From assembly GCF_003014655.1 (NCBI RefSeq), contig NZ_PYAT01000006.1, positions 62,001-126,000 of the forward strand: a stretch of DNA of 64,000 nucleotides, read 5' to 3'. Below the pieces are notes generated by a model. It worked only from the letters and a program-made list of their open reading frames with translations. It was not told the origin of the DNA and ran no database searches. The DNA comes from Planomicrobium soli (lineage in GTDB: Bacteria > Bacillota > Bacilli > Bacillales_A > Planococcaceae). The translations under genes were made by a program, and so were the position numbers. Shown here piece by piece: positions 51,241 through 59,199 of this stretch (the first letter of the stretch is position 1; each line of letters begins with the position of its first letter).

Positions 51241-51636
51241 TTATGTAATGGAAGCGCCGATTACGAACGCCAATCCAATTGAAACGGCACATGAAATAAT
51301 TCCTACCGCTGTATTTCGCTCTTTCAGCTGCTGCTCCACTGAAAAGCGGGGAGTAAGCACTTCAAAAAGGAAATAAGCGAGAAATTGAAGCGCCAGTCCA
51401 AACAATCCCCAAACGATAGTTTCCCCGATTGTGTCGTTGTGCAGAATGGAGAACGTGAGGATGATGCATGTGCCGATAATTTTTCCGGCAATCGACAAAG
51501 CGACGGCTGCATTATTGCTATGGATTTCTTCCCAGTCTTTGTATTTTCTCGTTAAAAGTTCAAAAACGATCAATCCTGCAACAACTACCGCAATGGCCGC
51601 AAGGTAATATAAAAATGTTAATAAAAATGGATTCAC
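51241..51636 (-). CDS. DUF350 membrane protein
   Basis: About 131 residues with four hydrophobic helices (FLLTFLYYLAAIAVVVAGLI, VALSIAGKIIGTCIILTFSI and two more), matching the DUF350 family represented by E. coli YjfL. Function unknown. I take the GTG at 51636 (reading MNPFLLTF) because AAAGGAG lies upstream; the longer frame overlapping DUF4247 has no start support. It sits between DUF4247 (23 bp) and the aminopropyltransferase gene (12 bp). Confidence 0.87.
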   Translation of the reverse strand: MNPFLLTFLYYLAAIAVVVAGLIVFELLTRKYKDWEEIHSNNAAVALSIAGKIIGTCIILTFSILHNDTIGETIVWGLFGLALQFLAYFLFEVLTPRFSVEQQLKERNTAVGIISCAVSIGLAFVIGASIT

Positions 51637-51659
51637 TGCTCCAGCTCCTTTGCTATGGG

Positions 51660-52211
51660 TTATTTTCCTACGCCTGGGCCGCCGCCGCGAAATGTTGAAC
51701 CGCGCCCATACGTGCTGGTGGATGGAAATGATCTGTACGAGCCGCCGCCGGAATAACAGCCGCCTCGGCTGCATCGGTTACCTTGCGTTTGAACCCAAGT
51801 CGGTCCAAATCGGTTGCTCAAAAACGAACCGACAAACATACCGGTAAAAAAGCCAGGATGATAAGTGTTTCGAACAAATTCTTCTCCGGCTACTTCTACA
51901 AGGGTAGAGCCTGGATTGTCGGGATCTTCTGTTAAAATGACAAATTCGTCGCTATAGACAAGAACTTGCCGTCCTTCCACAACTTCGCCGACTTGATCAG
52001 GTTCCTGCACTTGGCTGAGCTCCGCTGCCGTATCGGCCAAGCTTTGTTCGGACCGGTACATCATCGCACGGTCGCTTGAACTGCCGTTGTTTGCAACCGC
52101 GTCAACAAACGCGTAATTTTGCTCAATATAATCTTCCGCCTGCGCCATTCCGCAAGCAGCCAAAAAAAGCACTGCAGAAACTATTCCGCATAGCCATCCT
52201 CTTTTTATCAT
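51660..52211 (-). CDS. DUF4247 lipoprotein
   Basis: A 183-residue predicted lipoprotein (lipobox FLAAC, Cys20). The globular part (about 25-110) contains YAFVDAVANNGSSSDRAMMYRSEQ and YSDEFVILTEDPDNPGSTLVEVA, typical of DUF4247. The tail is rich in Gly, Ser and Arg (GGCYSGGGSYRSF, FRGGGPGVGK), resembling tails that anchor or aggregate at membranes. Function unknown. It follows pspA after a possible intercistronic terminator. Confidence 0.83.
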   Translation of the reverse strand: MIKRGWLCGIVSAVLFLAACGMAQAEDYIEQNYAFVDAVANNGSSSDRAMMYRSEQSLADTAAELSQVQEPDQVGEVVEGRQVLVYSDEFVILTEDPDNPGSTLVEVAGEEFVRNTYHPGFFTGMFVGSFLSNRFGPTWVQTQGNRCSRGGCYSGGGSYRSFPSTSTYGRGSTFRGGGPGVGK

Positions 52212-52238
52212 AAAGTAAACACCTCATATGAACAAAAA

Positions 52239-52265
52239 CAGCCCGCCGCATGATAGCGGGCTGCC
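52239..52265 (-). terminator. Intercistronic terminator after pspA
   Basis: On the minus strand CAGCCCGC (52263-52256) pairs with GCGGGCTG (52246-52239), followed by TTTTTG. It lies between pspA and the DUF4247 gene inside the operon, so the first two genes may be made in excess. Confidence 0.65.
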
Positions 52266-52275
52266 GTCCGTTTGT

Positions 52276-52947
52276 TTATTCTTTTTTAAGCTGCTGCTTT
52301 AACGCTGCCAACTCATCGTCCACTGCACTGTTTTTATTTAACGAGGCGAATTCGTCGTCGAGGCTGCGTGACCCTGCCCGCAAATCTTCGGACGTCTCTG
52401 CTTCAGCTTCAAATTGCATGACTTTTTCTTCCATCCGCTCAAAACCGCTCCGCGATTCATCGCTTCCGACAGAAGACATAGTGCGGTTGATCATTGTACG
52501 GGTTTTTGCAGATTCTGCTCGAGCTTTCAACGAATCTTTTTTGATTTCCATTTGTTCGTATTCGCGTTTCATCTCTGCTAATTTTTCACGCAGCACCGTT
52601 GAATCGGATGCTGCCTGTTCGTAAGTTCCTCTCAGATCTTCAGCTTGTTTAACATATGTTTGCTTGTCTTCAAGCGCTCGTCGGGCAAGTTCTTCGTTGT
52701 TGGCCTCAATTGCTTGCACAGCTTGCTGCTGCCGCTTTTCGACCATGCTGTTCGCATCGTCATATTTCTTTTTCAGCATTTTTTCATTTGCCAGCTGTTT
52801 CGCTACTGCTGTTTCAGCGTCACGGATATCTGCTGCCATGTCCCGCATGAACTGATCCAGCATTTTAACTGGATCTTCCGCCTTATCGAGTGTTGCGTTC
52901 AGTTCTGATTCCACATAAGTCTGTACACGTTTGAAAAATTGAAACAT
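52276..52947 (-). CDS. pspA: PspA/IM30 family membrane-stress protein
   Basis: A 223-residue, mostly coiled-coil protein of the PspA/Vipp1 ESCRT-III-like family. The N-terminal amphipathic helix MFQFFKRVQTYVESELNATLDKAEDPVKMLDQFMRDM (shown in part) is the membrane-binding element, followed by long heptads to about residue 190. It binds and remodels damaged membrane. It is the second gene of the envelope module, 20 bp after DUF4178. Confidence 0.92.
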   Translation of the reverse strand: MFQFFKRVQTYVESELNATLDKAEDPVKMLDQFMRDMAADIRDAETAVAKQLANEKMLKKKYDDANSMVEKRQQQAVQAIEANNEELARRALEDKQTYVKQAEDLRGTYEQAASDSTVLREKLAEMKREYEQMEIKKDSLKARAESAKTRTMINRTMSSVGSDESRSGFERMEEKVMQFEAEAETSEDLRAGSRSLDDEFASLNKNSAVDDELAALKQQLKKE

Positions 52948-52967
52948 ATTCTCTCCTCCAATTTTTG

Positions 52968-53477
52968 TTAGCTTCCTGCTAAAATGGTGACTTCGAATTC
53001 TTCAATTTCATAGCCTCGGCTGACTTCCACTTCGCCACCCCATACTTCTACCGATAAAAAGGAGTCTCCTGATTCGTCTGCGTATTCATAGTATTCCATT
53101 TCCGATCCGCTGACGTTTTGGCTTCGTCCTTCTCCTTGAACATAAGCCCGTCCCTGCTCCTCCAGAAAATAAGGCCGTTCCTCAAACATAATTTTCTTTG
53201 TTCCTGGCTCGATTCCTGGTGCTCGCGATTTCTCGTAGATACCCACTTCAAGTTCATCGTCCATCTCAACGCTAAGCCATATGGTTTTATTTGCTGAAGC
53301 TAGCTGATAGGCGTCCCATGTATAGCCGCTGTCATTATAATGGATTTTGCCAGTTACTTCGTAATCCACCAAGTCGTATGCAACAAAATCACCGACGCGC
53401 AAATTAAGCAACGTCCGTTTTTTTACTATAGGTTCCTGTTTTTCGGTTCCGCCAAATAAGCGGCTAAAAAAGCTCAT
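52968..53477 (-). CDS. DUF4178 protein
   Basis: A 169-residue soluble protein of the DUF4178 family: LLNLRVGDFVAYDLVDYEVTG, YTWDAYQLA and a C-terminal FEVTILAGS. These beta-rich proteins are repeatedly found next to PspA, DUF350 and spermidine-synthase-like genes; related to E. coli YjfK-type proteins. Function unknown. ATG after GAGGTGAG. First gene of the five-gene operon. Confidence 0.85.
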   Translation of the reverse strand: MSFFSRLFGGTEKQEPIVKKRTLLNLRVGDFVAYDLVDYEVTGKIHYNDSGYTWDAYQLASANKTIWLSVEMDDELEVGIYEKSRAPGIEPGTKKIMFEERPYFLEEQGRAYVQGEGRSQNVSGSEMEYYEYADESGDSFLSVEVWGGEVEVSRGYEIEEFEVTILAGS

Positions 53478-53827
53478 TTTCTCACCTCATTTGTCTATAC
53501 GAGTAGCTTTCCTTAAAACTGAAATAAATTGGACGATGTAGAGAGCGGGAAAGTGAAAATAGCTCATACAGGGTACATTGTAGTTAACGCAAATCAACTA
53601 AAAGCAGGTCCTGAATGAGCTTATGGCCTTATCGTATCATGGGGACAGTGATTTATCGAGTCCTGTGCCGCCGTAAAATGATTTGCCTTGGAATTCGGAA
53701 ATTCCTTTCTATTTACCCCGTTTGGCGGAGCCTTGAAACTTTTTCCTTTTACTTTCCGGACAGCCAAAAAAGCCTAACCTTTAGACCATCTGTTCTTTAA
53801 AGGTTAGACTCAAGTGACCCGATTAGA
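53478..53827. other. Intergenic region upstream of the envelope module
   Basis: Contains the promoter region of the DUF4178-PspA operon near 53480-53560 (no convincing -35; no sigma-W-type pair found) and, at the right, the terminator of the aldo/keto reductase gene. The middle part (53560-53765) shows no supported gene. Confidence 0.5.
53768..53807 (-). terminator. Terminator after the aldo/keto reductase gene
   Basis: CTAACCTTTA (53774-53783) pairs with TAAAGGTTAG (53798-53807); on the minus strand the stem is followed by GGCTTTTTTGG. Confidence 0.85.
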
Positions 53828-54646
53828 TTAATTGTCGCGTACGTCTTCAATAGCATCCAGTGCTTTCACGTCTTCCGGAGAAATGGTGAAATTCAACTGG
53901 CTGTTTTCAATGATGCGTGATTCGTTTGTCGACTTCGGAAGCGGCAAGGTCTCGCGGTCTAAGCAGTAACGGATGCACAACTGAGCAGGTGTCACGCCAT
54001 ATTTTTCTGCCATCTCAAGAATCACCGGACTGTTTAAAATTTGTCCGGTAGCTAGTGGAGAATAAGCTTCTACGACAATATTCTGCTGTTTGCAAAACGA
54101 CAACAAGCTTTCCTGATCACGGCCGATATAGAAAGGGATCTGATTGGCCATTGGTACGATGTCGCACGTATCAAGAAGAGCTTGAATATCCGTTTCAGAA
54201 AAATTGGAGACCCCTATGGCACGGATTTTTCCGTCGTTATAAAGTTTTTCCATTGCTTTCCATGACTGAATATTTCCTTCGGTGCAATCTTTCCCGATTT
54301 CTGTCCATGGCCATGGTGCATGAATCAGGTATAAATCCAAGTAATCTACGCCAAGATTGGAGATGGTTTCATCAAAAGCTTGTAATGTTTCATCATACCC
54401 TTTGATTTGTGCAGGGAGCTTGCTTGTAATGAACACTTTTTCACGGGCTAGTCCAAAGTCGTGGACTGCTTTTCCGACGTTTTCCTCATTTTGATAGGCT
54501 AGGGCAGTATCTATATGCGTATAGCCGTTTTCAAGCGCTGTCGTCACAGCTGCATAGGCTTCTTCATTCGGAATTTGCCAAGTGCCAAATCCGATATTCG
54601 GGATTTCAACGCCGTTGTGAAAAGTGAATGTTGCTTCTTTTGTCAT
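53828..54646 (-). CDS. Aldo/keto reductase
   Basis: A 272-residue NADPH-dependent (beta/alpha)8 reductase. The catalytic tetrad is visible: Asp in GYTHIDTALAYQNE, Tyr in the same motif, Lys in VFITSKLP and His in YLIHAPWPW. The cofactor part includes AIGVSNFS and PLPKSTNESRIIENSQ. It reduces aldehydes or ketones; the substrate is unknown. A cre-like sequence (54664-54677) lies just upstream, so CcpA control is possible. Divergent from the ROK regulator gene. Confidence 0.93.
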   Translation of the reverse strand: MTKEATFTFHNGVEIPNIGFGTWQIPNEEAYAAVTTALENGYTHIDTALAYQNEENVGKAVHDFGLAREKVFITSKLPAQIKGYDETLQAFDETISNLGVDYLDLYLIHAPWPWTEIGKDCTEGNIQSWKAMEKLYNDGKIRAIGVSNFSETDIQALLDTCDIVPMANQIPFYIGRDQESLLSFCKQQNIVVEAYSPLATGQILNSPVILEMAEKYGVTPAQLCIRYCLDRETLPLPKSTNESRIIENSQLNFTISPEDVKALDAIEDVRDN

Positions 54647-54663
54647 GTAAATTTCCTCCTTTG

Positions 54664-54677
54664 ATAAAGCGCTTACT
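54664..54677. promoter_or_regulatory. Catabolite-responsive element candidate
   Basis: ATAAAGCGCTTACT matches the cre consensus TGWAARCGYTWNCW at 12 of 14 positions, about 20 bp before the aldo/keto reductase start on the minus strand and about 135 bp before the ROK gene. Confidence 0.4.
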
Positions 54678-54748
54678 TTTGTATTGTACCCAGTAAAAAG
54701 TGGAAGCGTCTAGAAATCACCCTTATTTATCCTCTCTCTTCCGTTTTA

Positions 54749-54777
54749 TTAATTAAATTAACTAACTATGTTATAAT
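54749..54777 (+). promoter_or_regulatory. ROK gene promoter with AT-rich operator
   Basis: The -10 TATAAT is at 54772-54777. TTAATTAAATTAACTAA (54749-54765) is an imperfect palindrome lying over the -35/spacer. A closely similar palindrome lies upstream of galK (61431-61457), so the ROK protein probably controls itself and gal. Confidence 0.6.
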
Positions 54778-54811
54778 GACTTCACCAAAAAGGTAAATAT
54801 GGAGGATTTTT

Positions 54812-55990
54812 ATGCAGCGCGGTACTTTTCAATTAATGAAATCCGTTAATAAATCAATTATTTTAAACAAAATCCGGACAGCAGAACCGATTTCGAGAGC
54901 CCAAATCGCCAAAGAAACCAGTCTGACTCCTCCGACAGTAAGCAGTATAGTCAAAGAGTTGATGGAGCAAGGACTGGTAAGAGAAAGCGTTTTAGGCCAT
55001 TCAAGCGGAGGCAGGAAACCAACAATGCTGCATATTGATACCGATGCTTTTTATGTGATCGGTGTGGATGCAGGACCAGAGAACGTGGTATGTGTACTGA
55101 CCGATTTAACAGGTACCATACTTGAGCGGAAATCTAGAGTACTGAAGAACCCCTTGACGAATGAACAGTTTCTATCGGAATTAAAAGATGCGATTAACGC
55201 CCTTTTGCAAACAAGTGAAGCTGATCAGGAAAAAATCATCGGTATCGGCGTTGCTATGCACGGGGTGGTCGATGTTCATACGGGAACATCGCTCGTTGCG
55301 CCAATTTTGAACCTGAGGAATATTCCCATCAAAGAAGTGTTGGAACAACACTTCAACGTGACGGTGAAAGTTGAAAATGATGCCAGGGCTATGGCGCTGG
55401 GTGAATCTTGGTTTGGCGGGCATGGCGACGCCGACAGCATGGTGGCCGTAAATATCGGCCGGGGTGTAGGAGCTGGAATTGTCATGAATGGCAAGCTGTA
55501 CCACGGTGCTCAAGGCATTGCGGGGGAATTCGGCCATATGGCAGTCGATATCAACGGAGAAGTATGTGAATGCGGCAATCGCGGTTGCCTGCAAACATTC
55601 ATAAGCGGAACAGCGATTGCCAAGCGGGCAAAAAGCCGGCTAAAAGAACAAGACGGAACTTTGACAGGAAAAGACGTGTTTGAGCTGGCCGAAAGCGGCA
55701 GACAGGACTGCGTCGATCTTTTACAAGAAACTGGGCACATTATGGGAGTGGGCTTAACTAACTTAATCCATGTGCTCAACCCAAGCGAAATCGTTTTGGG
55801 GGGCGGGGTCATGAAAAGCGAAAAATTCCTGATGCCAGCAGCCATTGCAGCCATCCAGCAAAAAGTTTTAACTCCTGAAGCAAGAAAGACGCATGTAACG
55901 GTCAGCCGGCTGGGAGACGAAGCGACTGTCCTTGGAGCAATCGCGCTGCTGCTGGTCGAATTGTTCGATCCAGTAGCACAAATAGGCTGA
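54812..55990 (+). CDS. ROK-family transcriptional repressor (NagC/XylR type)
   Basis: A 392-residue regulator. Residues about 1-75 form a winged helix (SRAQIAKETSLTPPTVSSIVKELMEQGLV), and the rest is a ROK sugar-kinase-like domain: GVDAGPENVVCVLTDLTG, ENDARAMALGE and the zinc motif CECGNRGCLQTFISG. A sugar ligand should release it from DNA. The gene is divergent from the aldo/keto reductase gene and convergent with galKETM. Shared palindromes (54749 and 61431) suggest it is the galactose repressor here. Confidence 0.92.
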   Translation: MQRGTFQLMKSVNKSIILNKIRTAEPISRAQIAKETSLTPPTVSSIVKELMEQGLVRESVLGHSSGGRKPTMLHIDTDAFYVIGVDAGPENVVCVLTDLTGTILERKSRVLKNPLTNEQFLSELKDAINALLQTSEADQEKIIGIGVAMHGVVDVHTGTSLVAPILNLRNIPIKEVLEQHFNVTVKVENDARAMALGESWFGGHGDADSMVAVNIGRGVGAGIVMNGKLYHGAQGIAGEFGHMAVDINGEVCECGNRGCLQTFISGTAIAKRAKSRLKEQDGTLTGKDVFELAESGRQDCVDLLQETGHIMGVGLTNLIHVLNPSEIVLGGGVMKSEKFLMPAAIAAIQQKVLTPEARKTHVTVSRLGDEATVLGAIALLLVELFDPVAQIG

Positions 55991-56025
55991 TCTCTGATAG
56001 AGAAGGTCAGCCTAAGCTTTATTTA
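55984..56025 (+). terminator. Terminator overlapping the end of the ROK gene
   Basis: AGGCTGA (55984-55990) pairs with TCAGCCT (56007-56013), inner TCTCT/AGAGA, then a T-rich tail. The left arm includes the stop codon. Confidence 0.7.
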
Positions 56026-56065
56026 TTTTATGGAAAAAACTACGCTTATTAGAGGAACCATGCCG

Positions 56066-56348
56066 GTTCCTTCGCTCCAGGCGGACGCTTTCCGCGGGCT
56101 CACGCCGAACTAACTTGGAACAAGTCCCGAGTGGATTTCGGGACTTCGCTGTCCCGCTGGAAAAACCGTTGCTCCTGCATCGCTTCGCTGCTTCGTCGCA
56201 AACAAATTGGTCGAACTCCCTTCGCCCAATTTGCTCGCCGCCTTGCGCTACGGAGCTTAGAGCAAAGTGGGAAGACAAGGCGTCTTGCATCAGTTACTTC
56301 TGTAGTAGGAGCAACGTTTTGAAATCGTCTCTTAAATCTAAGCAAGAA
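56066..56348. repeat. Left part of the repeat cluster
   Basis: Starts with AGGCGGACGCTTTCCGCGGG (around 56079-56098), a core similar to intergenic repeats of many Bacilli. TTGCTCCTGCATCGCTTCGC (56169 onward) is an inverted copy of sequence at 56450-56525 (GACGAAGCTAGCG.AGCGATGCA, present twice there). It lies outside the 13-bp inverted ends of copy B. Confidence 0.55.
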
Positions 56349-56350
56349 GC

Positions 56351-56585
56351 CCAACCGGGCCGGCCATATAGACTCCTGTGGGACCAGCACGAGCGGAAGG
56401 CCCCGCAGACAGATATGGCCCAAAAGTAATTTTTGGGGGCCATATTTTGCGACGAAGCTAGCGCAGCGATGCAACGCCCTTTCATGTTTCGAAGCTAGCG
56501 AAGCGATGCAGAAACAGGAGCATGGTTTTAGCGGCGAGGAGACTGAAGCCGTGCCCACGGAAAGCGAAGTAGCCGGCCCGGTTGG
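56351..56585. repeat. Intergenic element with perfect 13-bp inverted ends, copy B
   Basis: It begins CCAACCGGGCCGG (56351-56363) and ends CCGGCCCGGTTGG (56573-56585), perfect inverted ends. The outer 45-50 bp on each side align with copy A at 30683-30829 in reverse orientation. About 90 bp of extra interior includes a hairpin ATATGGCCC/GGGCCATAT (56412-56447) and a direct repeat CGAAGCTAGCG(C/A)AGCGATGCA. Non-coding. Confidence 0.72.
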
Positions 56586-56628
56586 TTTTATCCCTCGGTA
56601 TTCATCAATTATAAAATTTGTTTACAAT

Positions 56629-56665
56629 AAAAGGCTGACCCCTCATCAAGAAGGGTCAGCCTTTT
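56629..56665. terminator. Terminator of the gal operon
   Basis: AAAAGGCTGACCC (56629-56641) pairs with GGGTCAGCCTTTT (56653-56665), immediately after the galM stop on the minus strand. Confidence 0.85.
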
Positions 56666-57703
56666 TTATTTCATTACACTAAAAGTGAATGCAGTCTGTG
56701 TTTTATAGGTTTCGCCAGCCTGCAAAATAATATCCGGCATGTTTTCGTGATGCAAGGAAGCAGGGGAGCCTTGAGTTTCAAAACAAGCGCCAAGGTATTT
56801 ACGGGATGTTCCTTCATTCAAAATCAACTGATCATCCAAACCGTTCCCCGTATACATGACCATTCCAGGTTGATCCGTTTCCACAGTCATTTGGCGTCCG
56901 CTTTCGGTGTCCTCAAGAAGAACTTTTTGCTCTTGTGCATTGTCAAAGACAAAGTAATGATCATAGCCGCTTCCGGCAATTCGATTTTGTTCGAACTCGT
57001 CATTGAATCCGTCACGAAGCATCCGGCCATTGCGGAAGTCGAATGGAGTTTGGGCAACAGGCATCAAATTGCCGGTAGGGATGAGCTGGTCATCCAGCTC
57101 GACAACTTGGCTGCTGTCAATGGTTGCCAGGTGCGAATCTATAGAACTTTTCAAGTTGCCGCTCAAGTTGAAATAAGAATGGTTGGTCAGGGTCAAAGGC
57201 GTTGTTTTGTCGCTTTTAGCTTCATAATCCAATAGGAGCCGGTTGCTATTGGTCAGCGTATAAGTAACCAAAATTTTAACCGTTCCAGGATAGCCTCCGT
57301 CACCATCAGGGCTGGTATGGCTAAGTGTTAAGCCGACCGCATCCTCCGTCTGGAAAGGGGCTGCTTCCCAGACAATTTGGTGAAATCCGCCAGAACCGCT
57401 ATGCAAATGATTCGGTCCTTCGTTTGCTTCTAAATTATAAACGGTATCGGAAAGTTCAAAAGAAGCTCCTTGGATTCTGCCGGCTACCCGGCCGATTAAG
57501 GCACCGAAATAGTTCGGATTTTGCTGATAATCCTCGTAATTTTTATATCCCAGAACGACATTCTCGAAGTCACCTTCGCGATCTGGAACCAGGATACTTG
57601 TTATGATACCTCCGAAATTTAAAATGCTGACAGACATTTTTTGATTATTTGTTAAGGTGTATTCCGTCCAGCTTTCCGTGAGTTGTTGTGTTGCTATGTT
57701 CAT
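56666..57703 (-). CDS. galM: Aldose 1-epimerase (galactose mutarotase)
   Basis: About 345 residues. It interconverts alpha- and beta-galactose, feeding GalK. Conserved GalM features: GALIGRVAGRI, NHLHSGSGGFHQIVWEA, the catalytic His in TNHSYFNLSG and the catalytic Glu in QGSPASLHHENMP context near the C-terminus. The ATG at 57703 lies inside the 3' end of galT, a 59-bp overlap; the N-terminal residues (ESWTEYTLTNNQKMSVSILN) align with the family, so the overlap looks real. Last gene of galKETM. Confidence 0.92.
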   Translation of the reverse strand: MNIATQQLTESWTEYTLTNNQKMSVSILNFGGIITSILVPDREGDFENVVLGYKNYEDYQQNPNYFGALIGRVAGRIQGASFELSDTVYNLEANEGPNHLHSGSGGFHQIVWEAAPFQTEDAVGLTLSHTSPDGDGGYPGTVKILVTYTLTNSNRLLLDYEAKSDKTTPLTLTNHSYFNLSGNLKSSIDSHLATIDSSQVVELDDQLIPTGNLMPVAQTPFDFRNGRMLRDGFNDEFEQNRIAGSGYDHYFVFDNAQEQKVLLEDTESGRQMTVETDQPGMVMYTGNGLDDQLILNEGTSRKYLGACFETQGSPASLHHENMPDIILQAGETYKTQTAFTFSVMK

Positions 57704-59195
57704 GTATGTGCCCACCTACTCCATTTAATGTGTGAATAAACCGTTCAAATGCCTTCCGATCTTTTAAAACGCCAGCATCTTCAAGAACCCTCACAAATTT
57801 CTTGCCAAGTTCTTTTTGTAAAACAGCTTCAGCTTCTTCTGAGTTTGCAAAACTTCCGTATTCCGCCTTTATCTCCTCTGCCCATTCCATGTGGTATTCT
57901 GCAGGCTGACTTGAATCACCAGTTAAAAACCGTTGAATTTCTTCAAGCTCGCCTTTCAACCGTGGAGGCAATACGGCCAATCCCATCACTTCAATCAAGC
58001 CAATGTTTTCCTTTTTGATGTGATGGACGTCAGCGTGGGGATGGAAAATGCCAAGCGGGTGTTCATCGCTTGTCCGGTTATTTCTTAAAACCAAGTCAAT
58101 TTCAAATTGGCCGTTTTTGTTTCGGGCAATAGGGGTGATGGTGTTATGCCGTGTGCCATCGGTAAAAGCTGCAACATCCGCCTGTTCGTCGGAATAGGAT
58201 TTCCATGTCTGGAACACATAGTCAGAAGCCGCGACAAGGTGGTCAATATTAGTTCCTCGCAGCCGAATCACCGACAAAGGCCATTTTACGACGGCAGCCT
58301 TGATTTCTGGAAAAGAGGCAAGTTCAAACGAAAAAGCGTCTTCTGCCTGGGTCATGGCGAATTCGTAGCGCCCGGCCTGGTAATGGTCATGGCTCAAAAT
58401 TGAACCGCCGACAATTGGCAAGTCGGCATTTGAACCGATAAAATAATGCGGAAATTTATCGGTAAACAGGAGCAGGCGTTCAAAGACGTTTTTATCAATT
58501 TTCATATCCCGGTGTTCTTCCGAAAGCAAAATACTGTGTTCGTTGTAATATACATAGGGCGAATACTGCAAATACCAATTTTCCTTTTGAAGCGGCACGT
58601 TGACGATTCGGTGATTGGCTCTTGCCGGATAGCCTGTGCGCCCGGTATAGCCTTCATTCTCTCTGCATAGCAAGCATTTTGGATAATTGCTCGTTGGTTT
58701 GAGTGTTCGTTCGCGCTTGATTTGTTCCGGGTCTTTTTCAGGTTTTGATAAATTGATCGTGATATCTAAAGCGCCATACGCGCTATCTGCTTTATAAGAA
58801 ATGTTTTTAGCGATCCGGTTCATTTGGATATAGTTGCTGTTCTTGCTTAAATTGTAGAAATAATCAGTTGCGACGATTGGAGATTCCTTATATTTCTGCC
58901 AGAATGCTGAATTGATGGCAGAGGGCCGTGCGACAAAGCAATTCATGATATTCGCCGATAGAATCTCTTTGTCGTCCAAGACATCTTCAATTATACCGTT
59001 CTCTATAGCATAAGCGATTATATTCTCAAGCAAGTTTGGAATGCTGTCATGAGCCGCTTCAATCGCTTCTTCCGGAAATGATTCCAATCCCAGTAAATTC
59101 ATCACCTGGTTGCGTGCATAACTAACATCAGCGGCTTCAATTAATTGGGCTTCAAGAGTTTGGTGGATGAGTCCTTGTAGATTTTGATAGATCAA
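57645..59195 (-). CDS. galT: Galactose-1-phosphate uridylyltransferase, class II
   Basis: About 516 residues, the large GalT type of Bacilli. It swaps UMP between UDP-glucose and galactose 1-phosphate in the Leloir pathway. Family blocks include NYPKCLLCRENEGYTGRTGYPARANHR (in part), PIVGGSILSHDHYQAGRYEF with HDH near residue 270, and the C-terminal GGHIHEHSN. I choose the TTG at 59195, four nt after the galE stop and preceded by AAGGAAG; an ATG 21 nt upstream would overlap galE. Third gene of the operon. Confidence 0.94.
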   Translation of the reverse strand: MIYQNLQGLIHQTLEAQLIEAADVSYARNQVMNLLGLESFPEEAIEAAHDSIPNLLENIIAYAIENGIIEDVLDDKEILSANIMNCFVARPSAINSAFWQKYKESPIVATDYFYNLSKNSNYIQMNRIAKNISYKADSAYGALDITINLSKPEKDPEQIKRERTLKPTSNYPKCLLCRENEGYTGRTGYPARANHRIVNVPLQKENWYLQYSPYVYYNEHSILLSEEHRDMKIDKNVFERLLLFTDKFPHYFIGSNADLPIVGGSILSHDHYQAGRYEFAMTQAEDAFSFELASFPEIKAAVVKWPLSVIRLRGTNIDHLVAASDYVFQTWKSYSDEQADVAAFTDGTRHNTITPIARNKNGQFEIDLVLRNNRTSDEHPLGIFHPHADVHHIKKENIGLIEVMGLAVLPPRLKGELEEIQRFLTGDSSQPAEYHMEWAEEIKAEYGSFANSEEAEAVLQKELGKKFVRVLEDAGVLKDRKAFERFIHTLNGVGGHIHEHSNTTTHGKLDGIHLNK

Positions 59196-59199
59196 TACC

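Larger units (their letters stand above)
55991..56665. other. Gene-free region filled with repeat sequence
   Basis: About 675 bp between the convergent ROK gene and galM, holding two terminators and a GC-rich repeat cluster at 56066-56585. Short open frames are present on both strands but lack ribosome sites and family resemblance. Confidence 0.7.

Noticed and set aside
53615..53800. 61-residue plus-strand frame upstream of the aldo/keto reductase terminator
   Set aside because: No good ribosome site, Cys/Trp-rich composition, runs through a terminator.
56100..56558. 152-residue frame inside the repeat cluster at 56 kb
   Set aside because: Lies wholly in GC-rich non-coding repeats with many Arg/Cys/Ser; no start signal.
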